Shown here: one piece after another, positions 23,967-34,717 of the stretch
Position numbering within the stretch: position 1 is the first letter of the stretch
How the letters are laid out: the number at the start of each line of letters is the position of its first letter
Assembly (NCBI GenBank): GCA_032358255.1
Contig: JAULBX010001336.1
Location: 1-64,000, forward strand
DNA: 64,000 nt
Direction: 5' to 3'
Source: Heterotrichella gracilis
Taxonomy: Eukaryota; Sar; Xanthophyceae; Tribonematales; Xanthonemataceae
The notes under the pieces: model-generated
The model's input: only the letters and a program-made list of their open reading frames with translations
Databases searched by the model: none
What the model was told of the DNA's origin: nothing
Program-made: the position numbers and the translations under genes

Positions 23967-25217
23967 GGGCCACATCAGCCAATCAACTTGTGGCATCCAA
24001 GCAGTGACTGACAGGGGCCTTCCTCGCCCAAGACCACCCAGAACTCTTGGGGGCGGCGCAGTGCGCACAGCAGCAGCACGCACAGTAGAGTGTGGGCGAT
24101 TACTCAATATTGGCCCCGGACTTCGTACTGCATGGGCCGGTTGCTAAGGTTGTCGGATTTCAGAATAGTGAACGTCATTCTTCATTCTTGCGTCAAGGCC
24201 TGCATGGGCACCCGCGCCATGGCCACATACTGGGGTCAACTTGGCTGGGGCACATATGGGCCATGCGGAAATGGCGTTTGACCTGGCGGTTACGCACTGG
24301 CGTACTATCAGCGGGGAATTGATGCAAAGACTCGGGGATTTGATGAAATGGCTGTGTGGGATTTGGCCTGGTGGATGCGCTCTCTCAGCGAGTGGCTATG
24401 GGGATCAGTCAAATAGCTGGCTGTAGGCCTTGGTCCAGCAGTGATTGACTATCATGGGGGATTGATCAGATGCATGTGTGGGGCCTGGGCGATGCGTACT
24501 GCATCACCGGTACTGTACTGCATCATCAGAGGGATTCTATCTGATCATCTTTTTGTTGGGGGGGGTAATTTGTGTGCATGACATTGTGCGTCTCTGAGGT
24601 GTGTTGCATGCACATATTTTTTACAATTAAATCCATTATTAATGCTTGCAAGCATGCTGCCATTTGCTCAAGCGCCACATCATAGGCCATAATCTGTGTA
24701 CCATGTTATCATAATGCAAGGTGCCACCTGGTGGTCCATACGTGAACAAAGGCTGATTTATTATAAGACTAGCTACCACGTCTTCAAAAAGGCCTTCCCT
24801 GGGCCAGCGTTACGAAAATGTTCAGGATGATCTTGGAGGTCGCGGTGCTAAACCCCAGACATTGGCTCTGCCTGTGTCACCACTGGCAGCCAGGTACACT
24901 GTCATGGCGTTGCAAAAATGTTCAGAGTGGAACTCACGGGGTCAAACCACATCTCATTGAGGACCCCGGCCCAGCCGGCTTCGAGCCATGCCTTATGGAT
25001 CCATGCATGGATCGCACTACTTTTTAAAAAATGAGTCATATGAGTATATACCAGAGTGGATACAGGAACATTCCGTATTGGTGCAAGCTCATTCAGCAGG
25101 GCCTGGCTTTCTGTCCTGCCTGGTGTAGACATAGCATACACAAACTTTGGGCCAAATGGTTACCCCTCGCGGCTTGTGGCTGCTGCCACAGCCACTGGTC
25201 ACCCGGTGGGCCATCAG
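23967..25217. other. Convergent intergenic region between thioesterase-like and P-loop ATPase genes
   Basis: 1.25 kb with falling GC content towards 24600-24800. A short motif, AAAATGTTCAG, occurs twice (24816-24826, 24916-24926). No conserved exon was recognised. Confidence 0.45.
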
Positions 25218-28200
25218 TCAAGGGGGAGGGATGCGCGCCATCTCCTCCAGCTTCTCGCGCATGAGCCCCATGCAGTACAGGTCCAGGGGGGAGGGCGCGG
25301 TCACCACAGGGGACAGGGTACCGGGCTCTGCCCCTCGGAACGCCTCCCTGGGGATGTCACGTGCCCACCTCGAGTAGGGGCGGACGCTCAGCGCACGTGC
25401 CTCCACCAGGCTTTCCAGCGCAGATTTCCCTGTCCCCTGATGGGCATGTGCAATGGCTGACCCGCTCTTGAAAGGTTCCATCAGCACCCGCAATTCTTCC
25501 TCACCGTGCGGAAAATTTATAGCCTTCAGCGCAGCCTCTGCAAACGACTGAATACTATTTGCCAGTGCTGTGAACTGGTAGCGCCCCAGCAGCATGTCAT
25601 CCACGCGCACCACATGGTGCGGCGCATCCAGCAGCGCCAGCGCGGCAGCTGCGTACCGTTTGCCCGCCGAGTCCTTGCCCTCTTGCAGCGGTGCCTTGAC
25701 AAACCCCATTTGCCTGCTCACCAGCTCCTCAAGTGCTGCAACCAGAGAATCCATGCATCAATTAACTCGAATAAATCAACATATTTACGTGAGAATATGC
25801 AGATACTATCTATTAGATGTCAAGTTGTGGTGGGATGCAGTGTGGCACAGCAGCAATTATATGATGCATAAGACTTGGTTGATCTCTACAGCCTCCTACA
25901 AACTATCCATGCAACAGGGAACACACTCATGCTGCTTTGTGACGCAGCACATATTTCCACATAATTTTTGTATTAAACCACACTGATATCCCCTGCATTG
26001 CACGGATCAAGGTGAAGACTACTTGCAAAGCAGAGCAACAGCACACCACTTGCAATGCCACCGCTGACAGTGCACCACAGGGAGCAACCTGCTACAAACC
26101 TTGCAGTGGTATGAAATGTATTCTTGCTGTGTGTGATGCGCTAGCAGCGCTCAATGAAGCCCTCTATTGGGCAAGGTATATAGGGAAGCTTCACATATGA
26201 TATCAAACAGACCAAAAGAAGGTCACCAAGGGAGCCATCCGGAGACCATCCGGGGTTGTTGTTTATACTTGGGGATGGATGCACCAATGCTACACGGTAT
26301 GGCTCATTGGCATGCAAGGCAATCTGCTATAGTGTGCATATGCACATGCCCACCTCCTTCCCAGTCGGGCTGCCCATCCTCAAAGTAGTCCGCAGCCTTC
26401 TGTGCCAGGCGCGCAAGGTCGCCAGGGTTGCCACCGCACACCTGCAGGTCGGTTGCACTGGTGATTGCCACTGGACATGCAAATGCAGTTGGACGGGCCT
26501 CATCACAAAAAAACGTTATAAAAAAGGATAAAACCGAATCAACTGAGCAAGACAAACATCATGAAGAAGGGGAAAAATAATGAATTGGGCTACAGCACAT
26601 TAAATCCAATCATTGCAATAAACATCAATTTGTCATGGACTGATTGCAAGGCTGGTATTGAATGGCACCCATTGCAATCAAATGCACTCGAACAAATGAT
26701 GCCAATATTCATTGGATGCCATGCCAACCCCCGCAGTATCGTATCAACAAACGGCACCAATGCTCAAACGCAACCTCTGATACCTTTTTCCAGCCACCCT
26801 TGGAAGCCAGGCTCTGACGTGGCCAGCACAACACGGCACCGCCCTGATGTCTTGGTGAGCCACACAAAGATACGCAACAGGGCTGCTACCCTGTCAGCGT
26901 ACTCCTTGCTCCACTCCATCATCAGCTGAGCTTCATATCAATGATCAAAAGTGGCCACTGGCGCCCCTGTGATGCAGGGAGTGCCACTTCCAAGGGGCAG
27001 ACAACACCCCTGCAAGCACCAAAGCCATGTACTTCAGGAGTGCACCGATAAGCATAAACCAAATTTGTCAACAAATAGGGAAACACCAGGAGGACTTTAA
27101 TATATCACAATATATTAAAGTCCTCCTGGAAACACTACAATCATCCTTTGCAATGCGGCACGCACACCATCGTAAATCTGCTTGCAAAGGTGAATGTATT
27201 GGTCAACACAGGTGGTCCCTTCCAAAGTCATACACGCATGGCCCACGCGGCGTTGGGGGGCTTTCATGGACAGCAACTGCAACACAAGCCCTGAATTGCA
27301 TTGCATCAAGCATCCGCAATCATGTGCAAATGCTATGTACCACCGCGGCTGTGGCAGCATCCAGAAAATTGCAGTGCATGCCTATCCATCAGGTGTTGAT
27401 GCCAGGTGGGACCGAACTTGGAGCCTATTCATGCAAGCTGAACACAAGTATGCGCACTGCAACAGCAAATCGACACACTTACTCGATGACAGTGAAGAAA
27501 TCATAGGGTGTCCATTCTTGGCCTTGATTTGCCCTGCTGTCTAGCACATCAGAAATACTGTAGGAGCCCTTCTTCCACTGGGTGGATGCAGCCTTCCCCG
27601 TCACCGATGCTAGCTGGAGAGCAAGGCCCTCGGAAGTGGTGCTGGACATGTCCTGACAGTCAATGCGGATGACATTGGCCTTGTCCTTGCTGAACTCGCT
27701 CAAAACGGCGCTTTTCCCGCCGTTGCGTGGCCCTGTCAGCACAGTGATGCTGGTAGGCTTGGAGCTGCACAGGGCTTCAAGCCTTGCAAGCTCAAATGCC
27801 CTGCCATACAGGCTGCTGCTGATGCTGCTGCTGCTGTTTTCCAGCTGGGTGCCTGCCTCTGATTGCTGCTGTTGCAGGCCTGGACCTGCCGCCTCATGTG
27901 CTGCTTCTGGGCGGGGATCTGCAGTAGGTGGGGTACAAGAGCTGTTTGGGTTTTACCCCTTTTGCAACAGACAATACATAATTAAGCGGGAACAATCCAG
28001 GCCAGATCCTCCACTGTGAAACAATTCAGAGGTGAAGCAGACTCAGTCTTGCGTGGTAGTGCACAGAAGTGCAAGGGGCGAGGGCGAGATCACATGTACA
28101 CGCGTGACCACACAAAGTCTCAAGTCTCTGAGTTAGAGACGTAAGTGCCAGCGCCAGCCAGGTAACAGTGTAACATCTCTTGTGGCAAAGACCCAATCCG

Positions 28201-28343
28201 GCAGTTGCAGGTAAAAACATGGTTATTAAATCCAGTGAAGCATAACACCCAGCAAGTGGTCCCAACAAGGAACAAGTGAACCAAGCAAGGAGCAAGGAGT
28301 ATGAGAGTAGTTGCCACTCACCCTTGAAGTTGCTCTGAGCCAT
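25218..28343 (-). CDS. P-loop ATPase (archaeal ATPase_2/STAND-like), 2-bp frameshift at Walker B
   Basis: Minus-strand exons 28343-28322, 27918-27483, 27009-26784, 26470-26354 and 25735-25218. After a Gln/Ser-rich N-terminus comes SITVLTGPRNGGKSAVLSEF, Walker A (GPRNGGKS). Exon 3 has QWPLLIID followed by EAQLMMEWSKEYADRV, Walker B, but these two halves are in different frames because GAT-AT-GAA has two extra bases near 26933-26938. Then RVVLATSEPGFQGWLEK and ITSATDLQVCGGNPGDLARL, a typical ATPase_2 lid. The last exon is a 172-residue helical C-terminal domain of unknown function. All splice junctions keep phase, and the corrected length is 438 residues. Function is unknown. Either the gene is decaying or the base call is wrong. 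The start exon rests on phase fit only. Confidence 0.68.
27086..27129. repeat. Perfect 20-bp inverted repeat with 4-nt loop
   Basis: CCAGGAGGACTTTAATATAT (27086-27105) is followed by CACA and then its exact reverse complement (27110-27129). It lies in intron 2 of the P-loop ATPase gene. In RNA from either strand it would form a 20-bp hairpin with no mismatch. Confidence 0.9.
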
Positions 28344-29859
28344 GGCCTGGTCCCATGGGCGGTGGTGGTGTGCGGGGTTCTCTCGAGTGCACTTGTGGGG
28401 CGTGTGCGGTACCCAGCAACGGCCTTCCTGACGTCAAATGTCTGGCTCCTGTAGAGGGATGGCACCATACCCTGTGAAAATACAAGAAAATTTAAATACA
28501 GGTCATGGCGTATGTACATATGTGATGTGCTTCACTTTCACATTCACAGACGCAACGGCTGCAGCTGGGTCCCGACAAGTCCCTTGAACGTGCTGGTCCT
28601 ATGTGGTATTCGAGCACACAAATTCTGAGGAGCCACATATAACAAGGTACAGTGCTGGCCACGCCACTTGTACAAGCACAGCCACCCTCCCCTACCTGAC
28701 AAGGCACTCGTGCCCGTGGTCGCCATTGCTGTGGCCATCTTCAGCTTGGTGCAAACAAACACACGGCTGCAGGCAGAGTACTTGTGCTGCTTGTACGACT
28801 ACCCACTGGAGAAGGCACACAAAGGCCTAGTTTTAAATAGCTCAGTTCAGGTGTTCAAGGTTCAAGAGGTTGAGGGTACAATCAAGATAGATACTTTGGC
28901 TAGCCCGGGCCCACTGTGAAGCTAACTAGCTATATAAACTGGCGCCGTACGCGGTTCTACTGGCAGCCAAACACCTTAAACTCTACTCGTATATATGCAC
29001 CAATGCGCTTAATAGCTTGGCCATGGGTCACTCAGTGGGCAACAGCCAAGTGGGTCCATTCCCAAGTTGACATGGCATACCTGAAAGTCGAAGTCTCAGC
29101 ACGGAAGCGGTTGACGTTTGCAGAAAAAACTGTACGGTAAAGAGAAATTATCCCAAAACACAAATAGGAGTTGTTGCCAAAAGTCAGGGGCAGTCGGCGC
29201 ACTTGTAGAAGTGGCGAAACTCAATGAGACCAGCTGCAGCTGAGGTTGGTGCCAGTCCAACCGGTTCACCAATAATGTTGTGCGTAAATATCCCTCACAA
29301 ACCTTCCAGCTACCAGGATTTGTTATGGGTTTTGAGTGATGGACTGGTATTGGCTTCGTCCCTCGACGTTTCTTGCTGTTTCTGGGCGATGCAATGGACG
29401 CATGCATGCATGCGAGAAGTAGAGAGTGTAGCAGTTGTCGCTTTTACCGCTGAAGCCCAACTGAAATCCACTTTTGTCTCCTGTATATTGTAGAGTATAT
29501 GAACAACGTGGGCGCAGTGCAAGTACATTTGGGTTGTGTTGGGACTTCACAGTGCTCAACACAACGCATGCATAAACACTGGTACCAAGTAAGTAGGTAC
29601 CAAAGCACATTAGTGTCAGTGACTGGCAGAGCCAGTGCTGGGGTCTGATACCATGTTGCTATTTCTTCACTATTTTGCAACGTAGCTGGCTGCCAGTGGT
29701 GACACTTACAGAGCCTATTAGGGTTTCACCCATAACCTATAGGTACACTTTTGCAGCTCCGTCAGAAGAATGTCCTCATCCCCACACGTGTCTACCTTTG
29801 CTCAGGCTTTCCTACCTCCTCAGAACACCACTCCTCCACAATATTCCACTGGACTACAG
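28344..29859. promoter_or_regulatory. Region between ATPase start and glyoxalase 3' copies
   Basis: 1.5 kb containing the presumed promoter and 5' UTR of the minus-strand ATPase gene. There are plausible spliced leader exons at 28468-28344 (acceptor TTTTCACAG just upstream) and a GTCAG-GTAGGG donor near 28695, but they do not join in frame with the ATPase start, so I treat them as noncoding. Nothing else is recognisable. Confidence 0.4.
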
Positions 29860-30060
29860 TTTTCTCCTGCAGCTCCTTCAGGAAGGCATCCACATCCCGA
29901 TGTGGAGTTCACAGCCATGTCATACCATCTCCCTATCTAACCACTTGCACCCAAAGCACTGCCATGCCCACCTGAAAATTGACTCCCTACTCCTGCAGCT
30001 CCTTCAGGAGGTCCTCCTCATCCAAAAACACACTCTTGTACCCCTCCATGGTGCACCCAC
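29860..30060 (-). pseudogene. Two extra partial copies of the glyoxalase C-terminal exon
   Basis: On the minus strand 30053-29993 reads EGYKSVFLDEEDLLKELQE then stop, closely matching the true end [19 protein letters not shown] (30160-30101). A shorter copy at 29905-29865 reads DVDAFLKELQE. Neither has the rest of the exon or a glyoxalase upstream of it. They are tandem duplications of the gene's terminus downstream of the functional stop. An alternative terminal exon is conceivable but I see no clear acceptor. Confidence 0.8.
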
Positions 30061-30100
30061 AGCACCCCCTTATTCCATTTGAAATGCCACCACATTTTTC

Positions 30101-32445
30101 CTACTCCTCCAGCTCTTTGAGGAAATCCTCCTCGTCAACAAACACAATCTTGTAGCCATCGGGGTCAGTGGTGGCGGTGATCTTGGTACCCAACCCAGGG
30201 ATGGGGCCGGCCTCCCGGGTGATCTTGCCACCCACAGCCTTGATGGCGTCAGCGGTCTTGTACACGTCCTGCAAGGGGAATGGGGCGTGAAGGGTGACCA
30301 GAGGGTGAAACCCTAGGATAGAAAGTCTAGGGAAAGGACATGCAGTACGTGCGCATCCGTAGTGTAAGTGCGGGATGCGTTTACACCATCCGACGCGGTC
30401 CGTCCGAAAACAACCGCAATTGGCGTTCGCCCAAGCATGCACCTGCCGCCGCCACCTGCTCCCCTTCTAACCCCCCACACACCAAGGTACTTATGGCAAC
30501 CTGCGTGCATGCGGACTCCCCTGCACCCACCGCACCCCTTTCCGCACCCACCCACCCACTTTATTGTGTCACTGGCCACCTACGCACAGCCATCCCCCTT
30601 CCCGCATCCGCACCCACCCCCACCCACCTTTGTGCTGATGGCCACCTGGGCATAGCCCCCCCCCTTGCTGTACTCCCCCTTGCCATAGTTGTAGGTCAGC
30701 TCAAACACCGTGTTCTCCTCTTCAGGGCCATAGGCCAGGAAGGCAAGGGTGTACTTGTACTCGGGGTTGTCGCGCGTGCGCAGCAGGGTCATGCCCAGCA
30801 CCTGGGTGTACCACTGGATGCTCTTCTCAAGGTCGCCCACGCGCAGCATGACCTGCAGAGGGGGTTTGGGTAGGATACTGTTATGGTTCTGGTGGCGCGC
30901 AGCATGACATGGGGAGGGTTTCGTGTAGGGTTTTGGTAAGGGTTCTTCCATGTGTGCAGCAGGGTCACGCAGCATGACTCATGCTCAACACCTTGGTGTA
31001 CCACTGGATGCTCTTCCCAGGTCGCCCACGCGCAGCATGAACTGGAGGGGGTGTTGGGCAGGGTTTTGAATGGACATAACCAAGTAAGACTTGGTACACA
31101 TATCAGCTTTGGGTAGAGTTAGGCACTGGCAATGCTGCACTCGATGATCATGTAGACCCTAGTCCAGGGTTCCCTCTACTGACCTGCGCAATAGGCTCCT
31201 TGATCTCGCCCTCCCGCCCAATGATCTCCCACTTGTAGCCGGTAGGGTCCTCAACAAATGCAATCACTGTTTTCCCACCCTTGACCGGGCCTGCGTCACG
31301 CGAGATCTTGCCGCCTGTGCAGGGGGAAGGGGCCAATCAGGAAATTGCAATGTCTTGAATATATGCAGAATGAAATTCAAATGCTCCTCGGTCTGTCAAC
31401 ACTGGCGAGCCCCTTGCTTCCCTGCTGTTCAACTTCACCATGCTCAGTCACCCTTGCTTAAAATTCATTTATTACATTTATAATTACACACAACTAAGTT
31501 ATCAATTGTAATATCACAATTCTGACCCCAATCAGGTTTAATTGTTCATACCAGCTCACCTCTCCCCCTCCTCCCAGCTGATGGTCCTGCTTCCTCATCC
31601 CCCACATTCACTCCCGGCCACCTAACGTAACACTCTCCACCGCACAACCTCCCCCTCTGCCCACCATCCTACAGCCTGCTGATTTGATGCTCTCATACGT
31701 CGTTCACCGCCAGCCCAACCTGGCCATACCCCTACCCAAGAACCACGCACCTAATGCTCTTCCCAGGATTATGAACTACTCTCCCTAAGAGGCCCCCTCC
31801 CACCCCACACACCCACCGCCACCATCTAATTGGCATTCATCACCCCCTCCCCACCCCAACACCATCCCCTACCTGCTGACTTGATGCTCTCCACCGTCTT
31901 GTACACGTCGTTCACCGCCAGTGCAAAGTGTCCAAACCCCTCCCCAAGGTCGTACGAATCAACTCCGTAGTTGTAGGTCAGCTCAAGGGCAAAGTTGGTC
32001 TGCTCGGGGCCATACCCTAGGAAGGCGTTGCTGTACTTCTCCTGCAATGGGCGCAGGGTTTAGGGTTCCGGGATTAAGATTTAGAATCAGGATTCAGGTG
32101 AAATTGAGGGAAATGTGGCTTTCCGTGGCCCTGTACCTCATGAATGCAGTGCTGTATTATTCCTCAGGAGTCTAACTATAGGATTTAGGGTTTAAAGCAA
32201 AGTGGGCTTCATGGGACCCAAACCAATAGTGCTGCTGTATTGCTGCTGCAGCTGCGTTAGGGTTGGGATCTAGGGTTTACAAAGCGCACCTCCGGGATGT
32301 CCCTGTATCGCAGCAGCTTCATCCCAAAGTGCTTCTTGTAGTAGTCGATGGTCCCATCCATGTCGCCCACCCGGTACACAGCGTGCAGCATGCGCCGCTT
32401 GTCCTCAGACACCCAGTCAGGGGTGGCGCTGGCGGCTGTCGCCAT
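30101..32445 (-). CDS. Glyoxalase I (lactoylglutathione lyase), two-domain
   Basis: Five minus-strand exons, 32445-32290, 32041-31873, 31314-31184, 30852-30628 and 30268-30101, join in phase to 282 aa. Two vicinal-oxygen-chelate domains follow each other. Domain 1: [58 protein letters not shown]. Domain 2: [56 protein letters not shown]. This is the plant-type monomeric GLX1 that isomerises the hemithioacetal of methylglyoxal and glutathione to lactoylglutathione using a divalent metal. Metal ligands include the His in MLHAVY and the Glu in LELTYN. The ATG follows an acceptor-like GGTTGCAG, so a 5' UTR intron is likely. Introns 2 and 3 carry degraded copies of neighbouring exon ends. Confidence 0.93.
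30957..31042 (-). repeat. Degraded copy of glyoxalase exon 4 start inside intron 3
   Basis: The stretch resembles 30780-30855 (exon 4 start): both include CACC-TGGTGTACCACTGGATGCTCTTC and AGGTCGCCCACGCGCAGCATGA on the plus strand. The copy has small indels that break the reading frame. Confidence 0.85.
31667..31740 (-). repeat. Degraded copy of glyoxalase exon 2 end inside intron 2
   Basis: Plus-strand text CCTACAGCCTGCTGATTTGATGCTCTC and CGTCGTTCACCGCCAG matches the exon 2 end and donor at 31868-31922 with a deletion of about 9 nt. It lies 130 nt downstream of the true donor in gene orientation. Confidence 0.8.
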
Positions 32446-34717
32446 CCTCCTGCAACCGCAGGTGTAAGGGTTTGAGACAGGGATTCTGGGTGTGGAATTT
32501 TGAGTATGATACACCAATCTCCACAATTAGTACTTGAAGCACACGCAGTGGCCAAGTGCGTGGGGTGGGGCATGCATGGCAAGTATACATACAATGTGCT
32601 TGGTGCCATGCAAGGGGTGTGGGGCACGTGTGGCGCCCTGGCAACCAATGAGGCGCTGTGGCCATCCTCCTGCACAAGCTGTAGATGCGTGGAATAGAGC
32701 GCATGTGTGTGCCGTTTCAAGAGTGGCTAGCTGGCCAATTGGTTGCACGCACCAGGGTGTTGGGGGGTGGTGGTGGGAGACACATGTGGCCCTCTCCGTT
32801 TACTTCATGGATAAAATTCCTCTCAACTAAATGCACGCAAGTGACAATAACTTACGTTATGATTGTTTATGATAAGCAATCATCCATGCACGCGAAAAAA
32901 CATGGCATTGTGGTGTGTCATGTGACATGACTCATGTCCTCTCAGACCTATACACGCACGATTGTACATACCCGCCATAGGCCCACATGTACCGCCGTGT
33001 GCATGCACGCACATTGCATGCGTGTATATGTATGCACCCCTCCCCCATTGCATGCATGAACCATACTCGGACGCACCACGCAAATGCACGCAAGCGCACC
33101 CGCACCCAGTGCATGCGTGCCACATGGCACACAGCGAACGCAGGATCTATGCCCAGTGCACGCCTGCCACTGCCATGCACATGCAGGCTGACCACACCCT
33201 AATAGGTTTACAACATGCAATTACACTGCTTACACAGGGTCCTAACATGCAAATGTCCAGGGTACTTATGTCTGAAATGGTACGCCTGCCACGGCAGAGC
33301 TGCTAAAGTGTGCAATAAAAAATGGCAAGATTTTTTGTATAAATTTACATGAGTGCACATCTGACTGTACTGCTGGGATGCATGTCAATGATTATGCTTG
33401 CACACGACCAGACTGCGGCCAAAAATGTGTTGGCCCCCTGCACCACACACCCGCCTCCCAAGACCTAATCCTTCATGTCCCCCTCCACGCTCACAGTTTC
33501 AGTGTCATACCCACCTTGTAGCCCGCGCTGGGCGATTCTGTGAAACCCTAAAGGGTAGTGACCCAATCAAGGACGACCGCGTGGCTAAGAGCAGGGGGGA
33601 GGGCCTGTGGAGGGGGGCAGGGGAGGAAACTGCCCGGTTGGAATTAGCGCATGTGATGTTCCTGTGGATGCATGCGCTGACAGTTTCAACTGCTGCGGGA
33701 CTGCATTGTACACACCGTGCATGCGGTGACATCAATCCTTATTTTTCTTGCATGTATTGCACGCCACAAAACTATCAGCTTGCGCATTTGGTAGCGGGGT
33801 CAGGAACGGCTGGTTGTGTTGTGCTTGCATAAAAATGATGATATTTAACATCCAGGTGACTGCCTGGCTGCACCAGCTGTACCCAGGACACTCACAGGGG
33901 TGGGGGTGGGTGGTGACAGTATATGCATGCACTGCACAGGATGCCTACCCGGACATCCCAGGTGCATTCACCACAGTCTTAACCACAAACACCAATACGT
34001 AAACCAACTATTATACCATACGTCGACACCACTCGCTCAGCAGAGCTCCAGGCTGGCTAGAGATCATCACCCCCTTAATTCCTCGTGCATGTGGGTTGCG
34101 GAAGGCACACATGCGCCCTATATGTATGCACGGCATGTGCAACGGGAACAATGGCTCACCTCGCGGCAATGGTGACCATAGCTGGCGCCGAGGTTAGTGG
34201 CTGGAGTGTTGTAGAAGCCGTGGGGAACCCAGAGGTATTATGTGGTTGTGGTGGATGGGTGAGGAGACTGCCAGGTGCACTATGGCCAATGAACCCTTAA
34301 GCTCGAGAGGTATGCAGAGCAGGGATGGGAGCGTGGTTGGCGTGGGCTCGCTTGCTTACAACACTTCTAGTTGCATGCGATGCGCTGTCCCAGTTTCACT
34401 TGTACTTTGTTACTACCCCTGAACGGGTCCCAGTAAATTGGGGCAATTTTGGCCAAACTTACTGAACCCGTTCAGGGGTTGTACACCTTCCTGGAACTTC
34501 TGTCACGGGGGTGACAACGCACATGCCAGTGTTTGCAAGCTCAATTCTATTCAAGTCACACCCAATCAGACACTACACAGCACAAAAAGTGCATCTCTTG
34601 TATTCAGCACGCACCTGTGCAGCCAACATAGCACACATCCGCGGCTGCGTTGGGGAGCCTGTGGGTTGCTCAGCCTGCGGTGGGGTGCGCGCCCCCCCAC
34701 CACTGGCGGTGAACAGT
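32446..34717. promoter_or_regulatory. Divergent region between glyoxalase and DEAD-box helicase genes
   Basis: 2.3 kb between divergent genes. It contains a partial copy of the glyoxalase exon 1 start with its acceptor (32648-32682), an ATGCATGC/GCATGC-rich stretch (32985-33190) and a long palindrome (34415-34479). An open frame at 33398-33832 has no convincing homology. No exon was recognised. Confidence 0.45.
34415..34479. repeat. 65-bp palindrome, 14-bp perfect arms
   Basis: ACCCCTGAACGGGT (34415-34428) and its exact reverse complement (34466-34479) enclose a second, imperfect inverted pair, AGTAAATTGG and CCAAACTTACT. It lies about 240 bp upstream of the helicase start codon. It could be a small terminal-inverted-repeat element or a hairpin in the 5' region. 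Confidence 0.8.

Noticed and set aside
24960-25000. GGCTTCGAGCC considered as part of a tRNA T-arm
   Set aside because: No matching acceptor stem, D-arm or anticodon arm could be placed around it.
27115-27360. Minus-strand open frame between ATPase exons 2 and 3
   Set aside because: Exon 2 joins exon 3 at 27009 in phase and with a sensible protein, so this frame is intronic.
28322-28468. Open frame MVPSLYRSQTFDVRKAVAGY as the ATPase N-terminus
   Set aside because: It ends in phase 0, but exon 2 needs a phase-1 partner; the shorter frame starting at 28343 fits.
33398-33832. Open frame whose end, LVAGSGTAGCVVLA, resembles the FAD-binding start of GMC oxidoreductases
   Set aside because: Only about 15 residues match, the frame stops immediately after, no downstream GMC exons follow, and it lies in a divergent promoter region.
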